Shown here piece after piece: positions 1 through 7,530 of a stretch of DNA of 11,071 nt. The notes beneath the pieces are model-generated. The model saw nothing but the letters and a program-made list of their open reading frames with translations, did not search any database and was not told the DNA's origin. How positions within the stretch are numbered: position 1 is the first letter of the stretch; the number at the start of each line of letters is the position of its first letter. The translations under genes were made by a program, and so were the position numbers. The DNA is from Alphaproteobacteria bacterium (GTDB lineage: Bacteria; Pseudomonadota; Alphaproteobacteria; Micropepsales; Micropepsaceae), in assembly GCA_003451645.1 (NCBI GenBank), contig DMER01000093.1:1-11071 (forward strand). The letters run 5' to 3'.

Positions 1-1668
1 GAGCGCGAGCAAGGCATCACCATTGATGTGGCCTATCGCTTCTTCGCGACAAGCACGCGCAAATTCATAGTCGCCGATACGCCGGGCCATGAGCAATACA
101 CCCGCAACATGATCACGGGCGCCTCGACGGCCGATCTGGCGGTGATCTTGATCGATGCGCGCAAAGGCGTGCTGACGCAGACGCGCCGGCACTCCTATCT
201 CGTCTCGCTTGTGGGCATCCGTCATATCGTGCTGGCGGTGAACAAGATGGACCTCGTTGGCTATGATCCGGCGGTGTTCAACGAGATCGTGGCTGCCTAT
301 CGCAGCTTCGCGAATGGCCTGGGCCTGGCGGATATTGCTGCGATCCCCGTATCGGGCCTGGCGGGCGACAACATCGCCACGGAAAGCCCTCACATGCCCT
401 GGTACCGGGGCCCGACACTGATGAAGCATCTTGAAACTGTTGAAATCGATGCGGAGCGTTTGGCGCGTCTGCCCTTGCGACTGCCCGTGCAATGGGTCAA
501 TCGTCCGTCTCAAGATTTTCGTGGCTTCTCGGGGCAATTGGCGAGCGGCGAGGTCAAACCCGGAGACACAATTCGTGTGCTGCCCTCAGGCGCCATGGCC
601 CAGGTCGCGCGCATTGTGACCGCAGACGGCGATCTGCCGCGCGCGGTTGCCGGACAATCGGTTACGCTCACCCTGGACCGCGAGATCGACTGCTCACGCG
701 GCGATGTCATCGCTGCAGCGGACAATGCGCCCCAGGTGGCGGATCAATTCGATGCAACCATCGTTTGGATGAGTGCCGAGGCCCTGCTGCCTCATCGCCA
801 ATACTGGCTGAAATCCGGCACCCGGACGGTGCCTGCAACAATCACCAGCATCAAGCACAAGATCAACGTCAACACGCTTGAGAAATTGGCAGCCAAAGAC
901 CTGCAACTCAATGACATTGGCACGTGCAATGTCGCAACCGCGCAAGCCATCGCATTTGATCCGTTTACTGATAATCCGGGGCTGGGCGGTTTCATTCTGA
1001 TCGACCGCTTGAGCAATGCAACCGTTGCGGCTGGCATGATCAACTTTGCCCTGCGCCGTGCGGAGAATATTCACTGGCAGGCTCTTGATATCAACCGTGA
1101 GGCCCGGGCCGCGATGATGGGTCAGCGTGCGGCAATCCTGTGGTTCACCGGACTTTCGGGTGCAGGCAAGTCGACCATCGCCAATATCGTCGAGAAGAAG
1201 TTGCATATTTTGGGCTGCCACACGGTTCTGCTCGACGGCGACAATGTGCGCCACGGTTTGAACCGCGACCTGGGCTTCACCGATGCTGACCGGGTGGAGA
1301 ATATTCGCCGGGTTGCCGAGGTGGCACGTCTGATGACGGATGCAGGCCTCATTGTGCTGGTGTCCTTTATCTCGCCCTTCCGGGCGGAGCGTGCGCTGGC
1401 GCGCCAATTGGCGGCGCAGGACGAGTTTCTGGAGATCTTTGTCGATACACCGCTCGCCGATGCAGAGGCGCGCGATGTCAAAGGCCTTTATAAAAAGGCG
1501 CGCAGCGGACAGCTGAAGAACTTCACAGGGATCGACAGCCCTTATGAGGCGCCTGAGGCACCCGAACTGCGGATCGACACCACCACCCTCACCTCAGAGC
1601 AGGCGGCGGATGCGATCATCGCGCTTCTGCAGGCACGCGGCCACATGGACCGCGGCGGAGGAATCTAG
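1..1668 (+). CDS. cysNC: Bifunctional sulfate adenylyltransferase subunit 1 / adenylylsulfate kinase (CysN-CysC fusion), 5'-truncated by window edge
   Basis: The reading frame is open from base 1 (555 codons visible) and ends at TAG 1666-1668. The first half is the CysN GTPase, which drives ATP sulfurylase (with CysD) to make APS from sulfate. Visible motifs, in window-residue numbering, are the effector segment EREQGITID (1-9), the G3 motif DTPGHEQ (26-32) and the G4 motif NKMD (81-84), followed by EF-Tu-like beta-barrel domains to about residue 370. The G1 P-loop and the start codon lie upstream of the window. The second half is APS kinase (CysC), which makes PAPS: Walker [10 protein letters not shown] (384-392), DGDNVRHGL (412-420), then the FISPFR segment and KGLYKKAR near the end. 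All key APS-kinase motifs look intact, so both activities are probably functional. cysD is expected just upstream, off-window. The 3' end overlaps the convergent DUF1287 gene by 4 bases. NodQ is the nodulation paralogue with the same layout; nothing here points to nodulation. Confidence 0.96.
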   Translation, partial: EREQGITIDVAYRFFATSTRKFIVADTPGHEQYTRNMITGASTADLAVILIDARKGVLTQTRRHSYLVSLVGIRHIVLAVNKMDLVGYDPAVFNEIVAAYRSFANGLGLADIAAIPVSGLAGDNIATESPHMPWYRGPTLMKHLETVEIDAERLARLPLRLPVQWVNRPSQDFRGFSGQLASGEVKPGDTIRVLPSGAMAQVARIVTADGDLPRAVAGQSVTLTLDREIDCSRGDVIAAADNAPQVADQFDATIVWMSAEALLPHRQYWLKSGTRTVPATITSIKHKINVNTLEKLAAKDLQLNDIGTCNVATAQAIAFDPFTDNPGLGGFILIDRLSNATVAAGMINFALRRAENIHWQALDINREARAAMMGQRAAILWFTGLSGAGKSTIANIVEKKLHILGCHTVLLDGDNVRHGLNRDLGFTDADRVENIRRVAEVARLMTDAGLIVLVSFISPFRAERALARQLAAQDEFLEIFVDTPLADAEARDVKGLYKKARSGQLKNFTGIDSPYEAPEAPELRIDTTTLTSEQAADAIIALLQARGHMDRGGGI

Positions 1669-2372
1669 GGATTGGCACCTGCCGCCGTGTGCGGATCAAT
1701 GGCAGGCTTTTCGACGACACGCGCGAAGGCGGTGTTGGGCAGAAACGGCCCCGTCACCTTGGCCGATCCATCAAAGCGGTACTGCCCAAGGATCTTGAAG
1801 TAGAAGAGCTGATCATTGATCTTTGGCCCATGCGCGATGTTGTGCAGCACCAGCGGGCGCTTGCCATCCTTGGACCGCTTGCGGGTGACCATGCCGATAT
1901 GCAGCTGCGCATTATCGAGGTCCCAGACGATGACATCGCCTGGCCGGTAATTCGCCGGATCATCCGTAACCGGAATAGCGGTCGCGTTGCGCTCGAAAAA
2001 GGTCTGCAAATTGCCGACCCTGCGGTGATCGATATTGGTGTTGGGCTTGCGCTCGCCGAATTTCTGCGGATAGGCAAAAAAGTCGCGGCGCATATCCTCA
2101 TGCACCAATTGCTGCAGGTCGACGCCAACCATCCGGAAAATGCGCACAATCTCGTCCGTACACACACCGCGGTTGGGTGCGACGTCGCCCATTGGATAGG
2201 CGATCTCCTTGCCCGCGCCATCATAGACGACCGAATGCCGGGCCCGGTCTTCAGCCGCCGCACCCAGGCGCTGCTCCCAGGAGAGTTTGGGATTGGCCCA
2301 AGGTTTGCGCGTTTGCGCGGCCGCGTTAGCACTCAGCGCAAGAACCAATACGACGCTCATCACAATACGCAT
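1665..2372 (-). CDS. Exported DUF1287 family protein (YijF-like, putative NlpC/P60-type fold)
   Basis: This is a 235-residue protein. The ATG at 2372 is preceded by AGGGAG (2387-2382) at 9 bases, a good ribosome binding site. Residues 1-19 form a signal peptide (hydrophobic [16 protein letters not shown], cleavage likely just after AAA), so the protein should be periplasmic. The body matches what I know of the DUF1287 family (E. coli YijF): RGVCTDE with Cys71, [11 protein letters not shown] (83-93), [10 protein letters not shown] (113-122), [10 protein letters not shown] (143-152) and LHIGMV with His158, then LVLHN (174-178). The Cys71/His158 pair resembles the catalytic dyad of NlpC/P60-like cysteine peptidases and amidases; that assignment is inference, as no activity is established for the family to my knowledge. 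About 33 residues after the usual family end (near residue 202) form a Pro/Ala-rich tail. It lies 33 bases downstream of the exported unknown, so the two are probably co-transcribed. Its stop overlaps that of cysNC. Confidence 0.88.
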   Translation of the reverse strand: MRIVMSVVLVLALSANAAAQTRKPWANPKLSWEQRLGAAAEDRARHSVVYDGAGKEIAYPMGDVAPNRGVCTDEIVRIFRMVGVDLQQLVHEDMRRDFFAYPQKFGERKPNTNIDHRRVGNLQTFFERNATAIPVTDDPANYRPGDVIVWDLDNAQLHIGMVTRKRSKDGKRPLVLHNIAHGPKINDQLFYFKILGQYRFDGSAKVTGPFLPNTAFARVVEKPAIDPHTAAGANP

Positions 2373-2405
2373 GATCCGCCGCTCCCTGGCACCGGCACCC
2401 AGCCC

Positions 2406-3611
2406 TCAGAATTTGACGATCTGCCAGCCTTGCTTAGTCAGCATCGCGTTCGCTTCCGTGGAAATCTCCGCGGAGGTTCCCAATATGGGCTTAGCATTCT
2501 GTGGTGCCGCAGCAATCGCCGTATTGATCTTGTCAAAGCTGCCCGCGACTTGCTCGGTCCAGATGATCTCATCAAAGGGGAACACGGCGACCAACTCGCC
2601 CTTGGCATTGCGGGCAAGGGTATAATCGCCGACGCTTTCAAATGCTTTCACCGTGCCGAGTTTGGCAGAGTGCGCCGCCATCGCTTCAACGCGGGCGCGC
2701 TGGAACTTCGCGTCGTCTACGCTGCGCGCGCGCGCAGCCCGCGAAAGAAACGTGCCCGGGTCCTTGGCGTCGAGCGTCTTCAAGGCGGCTGTGACCGCCA
2801 AATGGTCCGCAGGCGAGTAAAAATCGCTCGTCAGAAAGCTTTGGATTTCCGCGCCCGCAACCCCCATGGCCAAAAGGTCGGTCTCGACCTGCGCGGCGAT
2901 CTCCGCCGAGCTCTTGTCCCGCAAGGGGGTCGACAGCTGGTTGGCCGTGGCCGTTCCCGATATGGCTGTGCCTGCACCGCCCGAGATCGCGCTGAAGGCC
3001 GCTCTCACCGACAAATCGCCTGCCGCCACAGCACCTGCTACGTCATCGAGGCCCCGGCTCAGAGGCTTGAAGTCCGAATAGGCATCGACGCCCAATTCAA
3101 ACGCCAACGCCCTACGTGCCTTGGACACGCCGACTAGGCTTTCGAAGGTGCCGTCTTTGGAGGCATTCGCTTGATCGATCTCGGCGGCGGCCCGGTCAAA
3201 GACATTGGCCACACCTGCGAACAGATTTTCGGTCGTTTCGATCGGGTTGGTGATTAGATCGCGGCCAAAACGCAACGGCGCCAGGCCCGCCTTGGCCAAG
3301 GCTTTGACGAACATTTCGGACTTGGACATTTTCTCCAGCGCATCGAGCGCGCGCAATTCGTTTAGCCGGTCGTCCAGGCGGCGCTGGCCCACCACTTCGA
3401 ACTCGCCGTAGGGGGTTTTGAGCGTAAACACCCGGCTGAAACCATCGCGCGCAACTTGCGGCTTGATCTCCCAATTAGGGCCCGTGATGCGATCGCCAGC
3501 GAAGGACTTGGCTTGCGCTTCAGGCGCCTGTTCCAAGGCCCGAGCCGGGACCGGCAAGCCCAATGTCAAGACGATAGCCGCACAAGCTGCAATGACTGTC
3601 CGCGCCCGCAT
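2406..3611 (-). CDS. Uncharacterised exported protein, 401 residues
   Basis: I do not recognise a named family. ATG 3611 is chosen because GGGGG (3624-3620) lies 8 bases upstream and because translation from it gives a clean signal peptide: positive MRAR, a hydrophobic core, and an ARA cleavage site after residue 25. A TTG at 3677 in the same frame would add 22 residues in front of the signal peptide and is less likely. The mature protein is predicted periplasmic or outer-membrane associated. It starts with a beta-rich stretch (FTLKTPYGEFEVVGQRRL, about residues 64-81), followed by long, mostly helical segments rich in Ala, Leu and charged residues (for example LNELRALDALEKMSKSEM), a central Gly/Ala/Thr/Ser-rich low-complexity stretch (GGAGTAISGTATA), and a C-terminal region ending in QGWQIVKF. 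After the signal peptide (which holds Cys10) the mature chain has no cysteine, and I see no recognisable catalytic motif. It sits between the sulfatase (106 bases upstream) and the DUF1287 gene (33 bases downstream) on the same strand. Function is unknown. Confidence 0.85.
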   Translation of the reverse strand: MRARTVIAACAAIVLTLGLPVPARALEQAPEAQAKSFAGDRITGPNWEIKPQVARDGFSRVFTLKTPYGEFEVVGQRRLDDRLNELRALDALEKMSKSEMFVKALAKAGLAPLRFGRDLITNPIETTENLFAGVANVFDRAAAEIDQANASKDGTFESLVGVSKARRALAFELGVDAYSDFKPLSRGLDDVAGAVAAGDLSVRAAFSAISGGAGTAISGTATANQLSTPLRDKSSAEIAAQVETDLLAMGVAGAEIQSFLTSDFYSPADHLAVTAALKTLDAKDPGTFLSRAARARSVDDAKFQRARVEAMAAHSAKLGTVKAFESVGDYTLARNAKGELVAVFPFDEIIWTEQVAGSFDKINTAIAAAPQNAKPILGTSAEISTEANAMLTKQGWQIVKF

Positions 3612-3717
3612 GGAGAATGCCCCCGGTTTAAATGTTACGCCCGGCCCAGCGTTAACGAATTCACCCCTGTTGCGCAAGCCAAGCCACTGGCAGCGCAGCG
3701 GCCGGACCGAACCCGTT

Positions 3718-5622
3718 CTAGGGCTCCACGACGTTGAAATTCCCGTTCAAAGGATCGATCAGGCTCACGAAATCCTTGAAAATCTGCAGATCTCCGTGCG
3801 CCGCTACATCGCCCGCGGTAACCTTGGGCGCCAAATCCACCCCCAGCAGGAGCGCCGCCAAAAAGTCCGCCCGCTTTAGGCGCAAGGTCAATTGCGCCTC
3901 AAATCCGGACACGTCCGATTCGTGCACGAGGACCGCATTCTCGACCGTCAGGGCAAAGTGTTCCCCGAAATCCTCCAGATGCAACGCAATGGTCAGCCGC
4001 TTGTCCGCTGCCCGGTCAGGGTTGATGCGCACGGATAAGAAGTCCAACAACAGCCGCGTCGGCGTCGCGCGTATCGTATCGAGGGAGACGCTGGCGCCGC
4101 CCCCGGCCTTTGCCACGCCATGTTCCAATTCCTGCGCGCCGGTCAGATAGACATTGCGCCATTGCCCGGACTCGGCCTGGAACGCCATTTGCCGGTAGGC
4201 CGCGGCAAGCATGGCACGGGCTTGCGTGTTCGCAGGCTCGCTAAAGACCACCCAATTCAAAAGCTGCGACGCCCAGCGGTAATCGGCCTCGGCCATAGCC
4301 GCTTGCGCGCGCGCGATGACCGCGCCCGCCCCGCCCATTGCAGCGACGCTGCGCTTGGCGGTTTCTTCCGGCGCCAGCGGATTGAGGTTGGCCGGATTGC
4401 CGTCATACCAGCCCATATAGCGTGTGTAGATGGCCTTAGCGTTGTGCTGATATGTGCCGTAATAGCCGCGGTTATACCACTCCGTGGACAGACTATCCGG
4501 CAGCGTCAAGGTGTCGGCGATCTCCTGATGCGTCAGGCCGTTATTCATCATGCGGACGGTTTGGTCATGCATGAATTTATAGGCATCGCGGTGTTTCTTG
4601 AGGAACGTCAGGATCTGGCCCGTCTCCCAGCGCGGCAGGCCATGGGCCGCGAACATGCTGTCACTGTCATGGGCGAAGAGGCGGATCGATTCCGTCAGAT
4701 AATCGGCCCATGCCTTGGCATCGCGCACCAGTGCCCCGCGCAAGGGCTGGATATTGTGCATGGTCGCATTGGCATTCTCTGCCATGAAGACGCTGCGCCA
4801 TTGCGGCAGATAGAAATTCATCTCCGCAGGGGCCTCCGTCCCTGGCGTCAACTGAAAAACAAACCGCACGCCGCCGAATGTCAGCTCCTGACCCGTCCGT
4901 GTAATGAGGATCGTGGGCGCCATGAGCGACACAGAGCCGGTGGACAGGCGCGGCCCCAGACCGCTGGTGATCTCCCCCACTGGTCCCGGCGCCAGCGTAT
5001 AGCCAAACTGAAACCGCCCGCGCCGGTTCATCGCCGTGCCCGCGATGATGTTCTCAGAGATCGCGTGCTCCAGAAAGCCTTCCGGTGCCACGATCTGCAC
5101 CTTGCCCGCCAGCACATCCGCCTCGGACGTCACACCGCGCACGCCGCCATAATGGTCGGCATGGCTGTGGCTATAGATCACCGCGCAAACGGGCTTGTCG
5201 CCGACATGGCGTTTGACAAGCGCCAGCGCGGCTGCCGCCGCCTCGACCGTGGTCAAAGGATCGACCACCACATAGCCATCCCGCGTATCGATGAAGGTTA
5301 CGGTCGATACGCAAAAGCCGCGCACCTGATAGACGCCATCGATCACTTTGAACAGACCGTGGCGGGTCAGCAGGCGTGCCTGGCGCCACAGGCTGGGATT
5401 GACCGTGGGCGGACAATCCTCGCTCAGGAAATTATAGGCCGCCAGGTTGAAGATCACCCGCCCCTCAGCACTGCGGATTTCAGGGTCCTCGCGCGTCGCG
5501 ATGAAACCGCGTGCCGCAAAGTCAAAATCGCGTGTGTCCTCGAACGGCAGGTCCTTCAAGACTTGGGCGTTCAGCGCCGCTGTCTTGGCGGACGCAGTGT
5601 GGGACGCATGATCATGGCTCAT
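3718..5622 (-). CDS. Alkyl/aryl-sulfatase, metallo-beta-lactamase fold (SdsA1/YjcS family)
   Basis: This 634-residue enzyme should hydrolyse alkyl (SDS-like) or aryl sulfate esters to an alcohol and inorganic sulfate with two zinc ions. ATG 5622 is chosen for AGGAG at 5635-5631, 8 bases upstream; the frame stays open 38 codons further but that stretch has no family character. Domain order: N-terminal metallo-beta-lactamase domain, a mid-chain helical dimerisation region (about 300-450), and a C-terminal SCP2-like domain (about 515-634). Metal ligands visible are HSHADH (His152, His154, Asp156, His157), Glu263 in PGTEAP, Glu282 in MAENAN and His327 in AAHG. All are offset by exactly 17 from the Pseudomonas SdsA1 ligands as I remember them (169, 171, 173, 174, 280, 299, 344). 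Arg295 in QPLRG fits the sulfate-binding arginine. Unlike SdsA1, the N-terminus is polar and shows no signal peptide, so the protein may be cytoplasmic. It is the first gene of a three-gene minus-strand run. Primary- versus secondary-alkyl preference cannot be told from the sequence. Confidence 0.95.
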   Translation of the reverse strand: MSHDHASHTASAKTAALNAQVLKDLPFEDTRDFDFAARGFIATREDPEIRSAEGRVIFNLAAYNFLSEDCPPTVNPSLWRQARLLTRHGLFKVIDGVYQVRGFCVSTVTFIDTRDGYVVVDPLTTVEAAAAALALVKRHVGDKPVCAVIYSHSHADHYGGVRGVTSEADVLAGKVQIVAPEGFLEHAISENIIAGTAMNRRGRFQFGYTLAPGPVGEITSGLGPRLSTGSVSLMAPTILITRTGQELTFGGVRFVFQLTPGTEAPAEMNFYLPQWRSVFMAENANATMHNIQPLRGALVRDAKAWADYLTESIRLFAHDSDSMFAAHGLPRWETGQILTFLKKHRDAYKFMHDQTVRMMNNGLTHQEIADTLTLPDSLSTEWYNRGYYGTYQHNAKAIYTRYMGWYDGNPANLNPLAPEETAKRSVAAMGGAGAVIARAQAAMAEADYRWASQLLNWVVFSEPANTQARAMLAAAYRQMAFQAESGQWRNVYLTGAQELEHGVAKAGGGASVSLDTIRATPTRLLLDFLSVRINPDRAADKRLTIALHLEDFGEHFALTVENAVLVHESDVSGFEAQLTLRLKRADFLAALLLGVDLAPKVTAGDVAAHGDLQIFKDFVSLIDPLNGNFNVVEP

Positions 5623-5654
5623 GGGGGGTGCTCCTGGACTGTCACGGTCTATCA

Positions 5655-5683
5655 ACGCTAGGCGGCGGCTTCCGCCATGACAA
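5655..5683 (-). promoter_or_regulatory. Candidate promoter of the sulfatase gene with a hairpin in the spacer
   Basis: On the minus strand, TTGTCA (5683-5678, five of six matches to TTGACA) is followed after 17 bases by TAGCGT (5660-5655), which keeps the conserved TA and final T of a -10 box. The start would fall roughly 25 bases before the sulfatase ATG. The spacer contains a perfect 5-bp inverted repeat with a 3-base loop (arms 5664-5668 and 5672-5676). The -10 match is weak and alphaproteobacterial promoters diverge from this consensus, so this is only a candidate. Confidence 0.3.
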
Positions 5684-5736
5684 GTGCGGCATGCTCTGGC
5701 CTTGCCCCGAATGCGCTGGGCGGGCATTGTGGGCAC

Positions 5737-6672
5737 ATGCGAAAGATCATTATCGATTGCGATCCCGGCGTGGATGACGCCTCCGCTTTGTTCTTAGGCC
5801 TCGCCGCGAGGAGAGAACTGGACATTGTGGGTGTTACGACGGTCGCTGGCAATGTTGGCCCGGCACTCACCGCGCGCAATGCCTGTTGGGTGCGTGAGCT
5901 TGCCAAGCGTGACGAAGTGCCCGTCTATGCGGGCTGTGCGCGGCCTCTGGTACGCCCGCCACTGGATGCGCGCGACGTTCATGGCGCAAGCGGTCTGGGC
6001 GGCTTGCCGGTTGGTGTCCCTGCCAAAGGGGTTGAGCCCCAGCATGCGGTCGCATGGCTCGTCGAGACCTTTCGCAAGGCCGCACCGTGCAGCATCACCT
6101 TGGTCATCACCGGCCCTGCGACCAACATGGCCGCAGCGCTCGCCATGGCACCGGAGATCACGGCAGCCCTTGATGAGATCGTCGTCATGGGCGGAGCCTC
6201 TCGGGAGGGTGGAAACATCACGCCGTCCGCCGAGTTCAACGTCTATGTCGATCCTCATGCCGCCGCGGCGGTGTTCGCCTGCGGCGTACCTATCACGATT
6301 TTCAGCCTGGACGTCACCCATCAGGTGCGCACCACCGCTGACATCGTCACGCGGTTTCGAGCCAGCGGTGCCCGCATACCGGCGCTTATGGCCGATCTCT
6401 TTGCCTTTTCCAATACGATCAAGCACGACGTACTCGACGCCCCTGGCGCGCCGTTGCACGACCCGTGCACGATTGCCTATTTGCTCGAGCCGTCGCTCTT
6501 TACGCTCAAACCTTGCAGCGTCGCGGTGGAGACCGCCAGTGCCATCGCGATGGGGCACACCGCCGTCGACTTTCGCGCCCGGCAGGGACAAGCCATGCCG
6601 ATCAAGTGGGCGGTTCAGGCGGATGCCGAACGCTTCTTCGCCATGCTCTTGGCGCGGGTCAGCGCGCTGTGA
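5737..6672 (+). CDS. Inosine-uridine preferring nucleoside hydrolase (IU-NH family)
   Basis: The 311-residue enzyme cleaves the N-glycosidic bond of ribonucleosides, giving free base and ribose, probably in the cytoplasm. The start at ATG 5737 places the family signature DCDPGVDDA right at the N-terminus (residues 7-15), as usual; an in-frame ATG 60 bases upstream would add an atypical 20-residue leader. No strong ribosome binding site is seen (only GTGGG very close to the ATG). Active-site residues are present: Asp9, Asp13 and Asp14 (calcium and catalysis), Thr125 before GPATN, Asn160 and Asn168 in EFNVYVDP, and His241-Asp242 in LHDP. Asn160, Asn168, His241 and Asp242 carry the same numbers as in the Crithidia enzyme as I recall it. 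His241 favours the broad or inosine-uridine type; exact substrate choice among rihA/B/C-like enzymes is not resolved. Its stop overlaps the start of the ribokinase gene, and it diverges from the sulfatase gene across 114 bases. Confidence 0.95.
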   Translation: MRKIIIDCDPGVDDASALFLGLAARRELDIVGVTTVAGNVGPALTARNACWVRELAKRDEVPVYAGCARPLVRPPLDARDVHGASGLGGLPVGVPAKGVEPQHAVAWLVETFRKAAPCSITLVITGPATNMAAALAMAPEITAALDEIVVMGGASREGGNITPSAEFNVYVDPHAAAAVFACGVPITIFSLDVTHQVRTTADIVTRFRASGARIPALMADLFAFSNTIKHDVLDAPGAPLHDPCTIAYLLEPSLFTLKPCSVAVETASAIAMGHTAVDFRARQGQAMPIKWAVQADAERFFAMLLARVSAL

Positions 6673-7526
6673 CGGCCGGTCACCGGATTGCGGTCGCGGG
6701 CTCGGTCAACCTTGACATTGTCGCGCGGTGTGCGCGCTTGCCTTTGGCTGGTGAGACGGTGACCGACGCGACGCTCGCCCGCTATCCAGGCGGCAAGGGC
6801 GCCAATCAGGCCCTCGCTGCCCGGCGTTTGGGGGCAGAGGTCACACTCATCGCAAGCGTTGGCGCGGACCCGGCGGCTGAGGAGGCCTTGGCTCTGCTTA
6901 AGGCTGAAGGCGTTGATCTCAGCCACTTGCACGTCGCAGCGGATCTGCCCACAGGCACCGCTCTGATAGCGGTCTCTGCAGCGGGCGAGAACCAGATCGT
7001 CGTGGCCCCTGGCGCCAACCGCGCCTTGACGCCGGACCGCCTGACCATCCCTCCTTGCGATGCGCTCATTGCGCAGATGGAAATCCCGATTGAAACGGTC
7101 GCCCGTGTGGCGCAGCGTCAGAGCTGCCGCGTTGTGATCAACATGGCCCCGGCGCGGCCGGCGCCCGATGTGATCTTTCAGTGTGCGGACTTGTTGATCG
7201 TCAATGAGACCGAGGAGTTGTTCTATGGCGATGCCTTGCACACTGGACCGGGCCTGGTCTGCATGACGCTTGGCGCGCGTGGCGCACAGATGTTCCGCAA
7301 GGGCCGCAAGGTGGGCCAGGCCCGCGCACCGTCCGTCACCCCCGTTGATACCACGGGCGCCGGCGATGCCTTTGTGGCTGCAGTGACGGTGGCCCTGCTT
7401 GAAGGGATGACAGAGGCTGATGCATTGGCCTTTGCCTGCGCTGCTGGCGCCGCGGCGACGCTCAAAGCGGGCGCACAGCCCTCCTTGCCCACGCGAGAAG
7501 AGATCAGGCGGCTATTGCGGCCATAG
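6669..7526 (+). CDS. rbsK: Ribokinase (PfkB family)
   Basis: The 285-residue kinase should phosphorylate ribose to ribose 5-phosphate with ATP. The GTG at 6669 forms a GTGA overlap with the upstream TGA, which implies translational coupling; translation from here starts just before the family N-terminus IAVAGSVNLD. Other signatures are PGGKGANQA (40-48, sugar binding), NMAPARP and NETE in the middle, the C-terminal PfkB signature DTTGAGDAF (227-235) with Asp233 as catalytic base, and GAQPSLPTREEI near the end, which is typical of ribokinase rather than of fructokinase or adenosine kinase. By my unaided comparison with E. coli RbsK (309 residues) it is about 15 residues shorter between the NETE motif and the following LGARG strand. 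With the preceding nucleoside hydrolase it makes a two-step route from nucleoside to the pentose phosphate pool. The gene ends 4 bases from the convergent transpeptidase gene. Confidence 0.93.
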   Translation: MTAGHRIAVAGSVNLDIVARCARLPLAGETVTDATLARYPGGKGANQALAARRLGAEVTLIASVGADPAAEEALALLKAEGVDLSHLHVAADLPTGTALIAVSAAGENQIVVAPGANRALTPDRLTIPPCDALIAQMEIPIETVARVAQRQSCRVVINMAPARPAPDVIFQCADLLIVNETEELFYGDALHTGPGLVCMTLGARGAQMFRKGRKVGQARAPSVTPVDTTGAGDAFVAAVTVALLEGMTEADALAFACAAGAAATLKAGAQPSLPTREEIRRLLRP

Positions 7527-7530
7527 AGCG

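Noticed and set aside
694..1407. 237-codon minus-strand open frame
   Set aside because: It is antisense to conserved CysN and CysC motifs, with no ribosome binding site or domain.
2721..2745. Alternating GC run resembling Z-DNA or a simple repeat
   Set aside because: It is short and lies in the coding frame for Ala/Arg codons (AARARS in the exported protein), so codon bias explains it.
1689..3137. 482-codon plus-strand open frame
   Set aside because: It runs antisense across two minus-strand genes with good signal peptides and start sites; its composition is Arg/His-rich and no motif is seen.
3612..3677. TTG-started extension of the exported unknown protein
   Set aside because: The extra 22 residues would precede a complete signal peptide, and the internal ATG has a better placed G-rich ribosome binding site.
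3612..3717. Possible terminator or internal promoter between sulfatase and exported unknown
   Set aside because: No hairpin followed by a T-run, and no promoter pair better than chance; whether the three minus-strand genes form one transcript stays open.
4120..5661. 513-codon plus-strand open frame
   Set aside because: It lies antisense to the sulfatase, whose family motifs and ribosome binding site are clear. Its translation is rich in Arg, His and Gly with no recognisable domain, as expected for a GC-rich shadow frame.
5794..6591. 265-codon minus-strand open frame
   Set aside because: It is antisense to the nucleoside hydrolase, all of whose active-site residues are intact in the plus frame.
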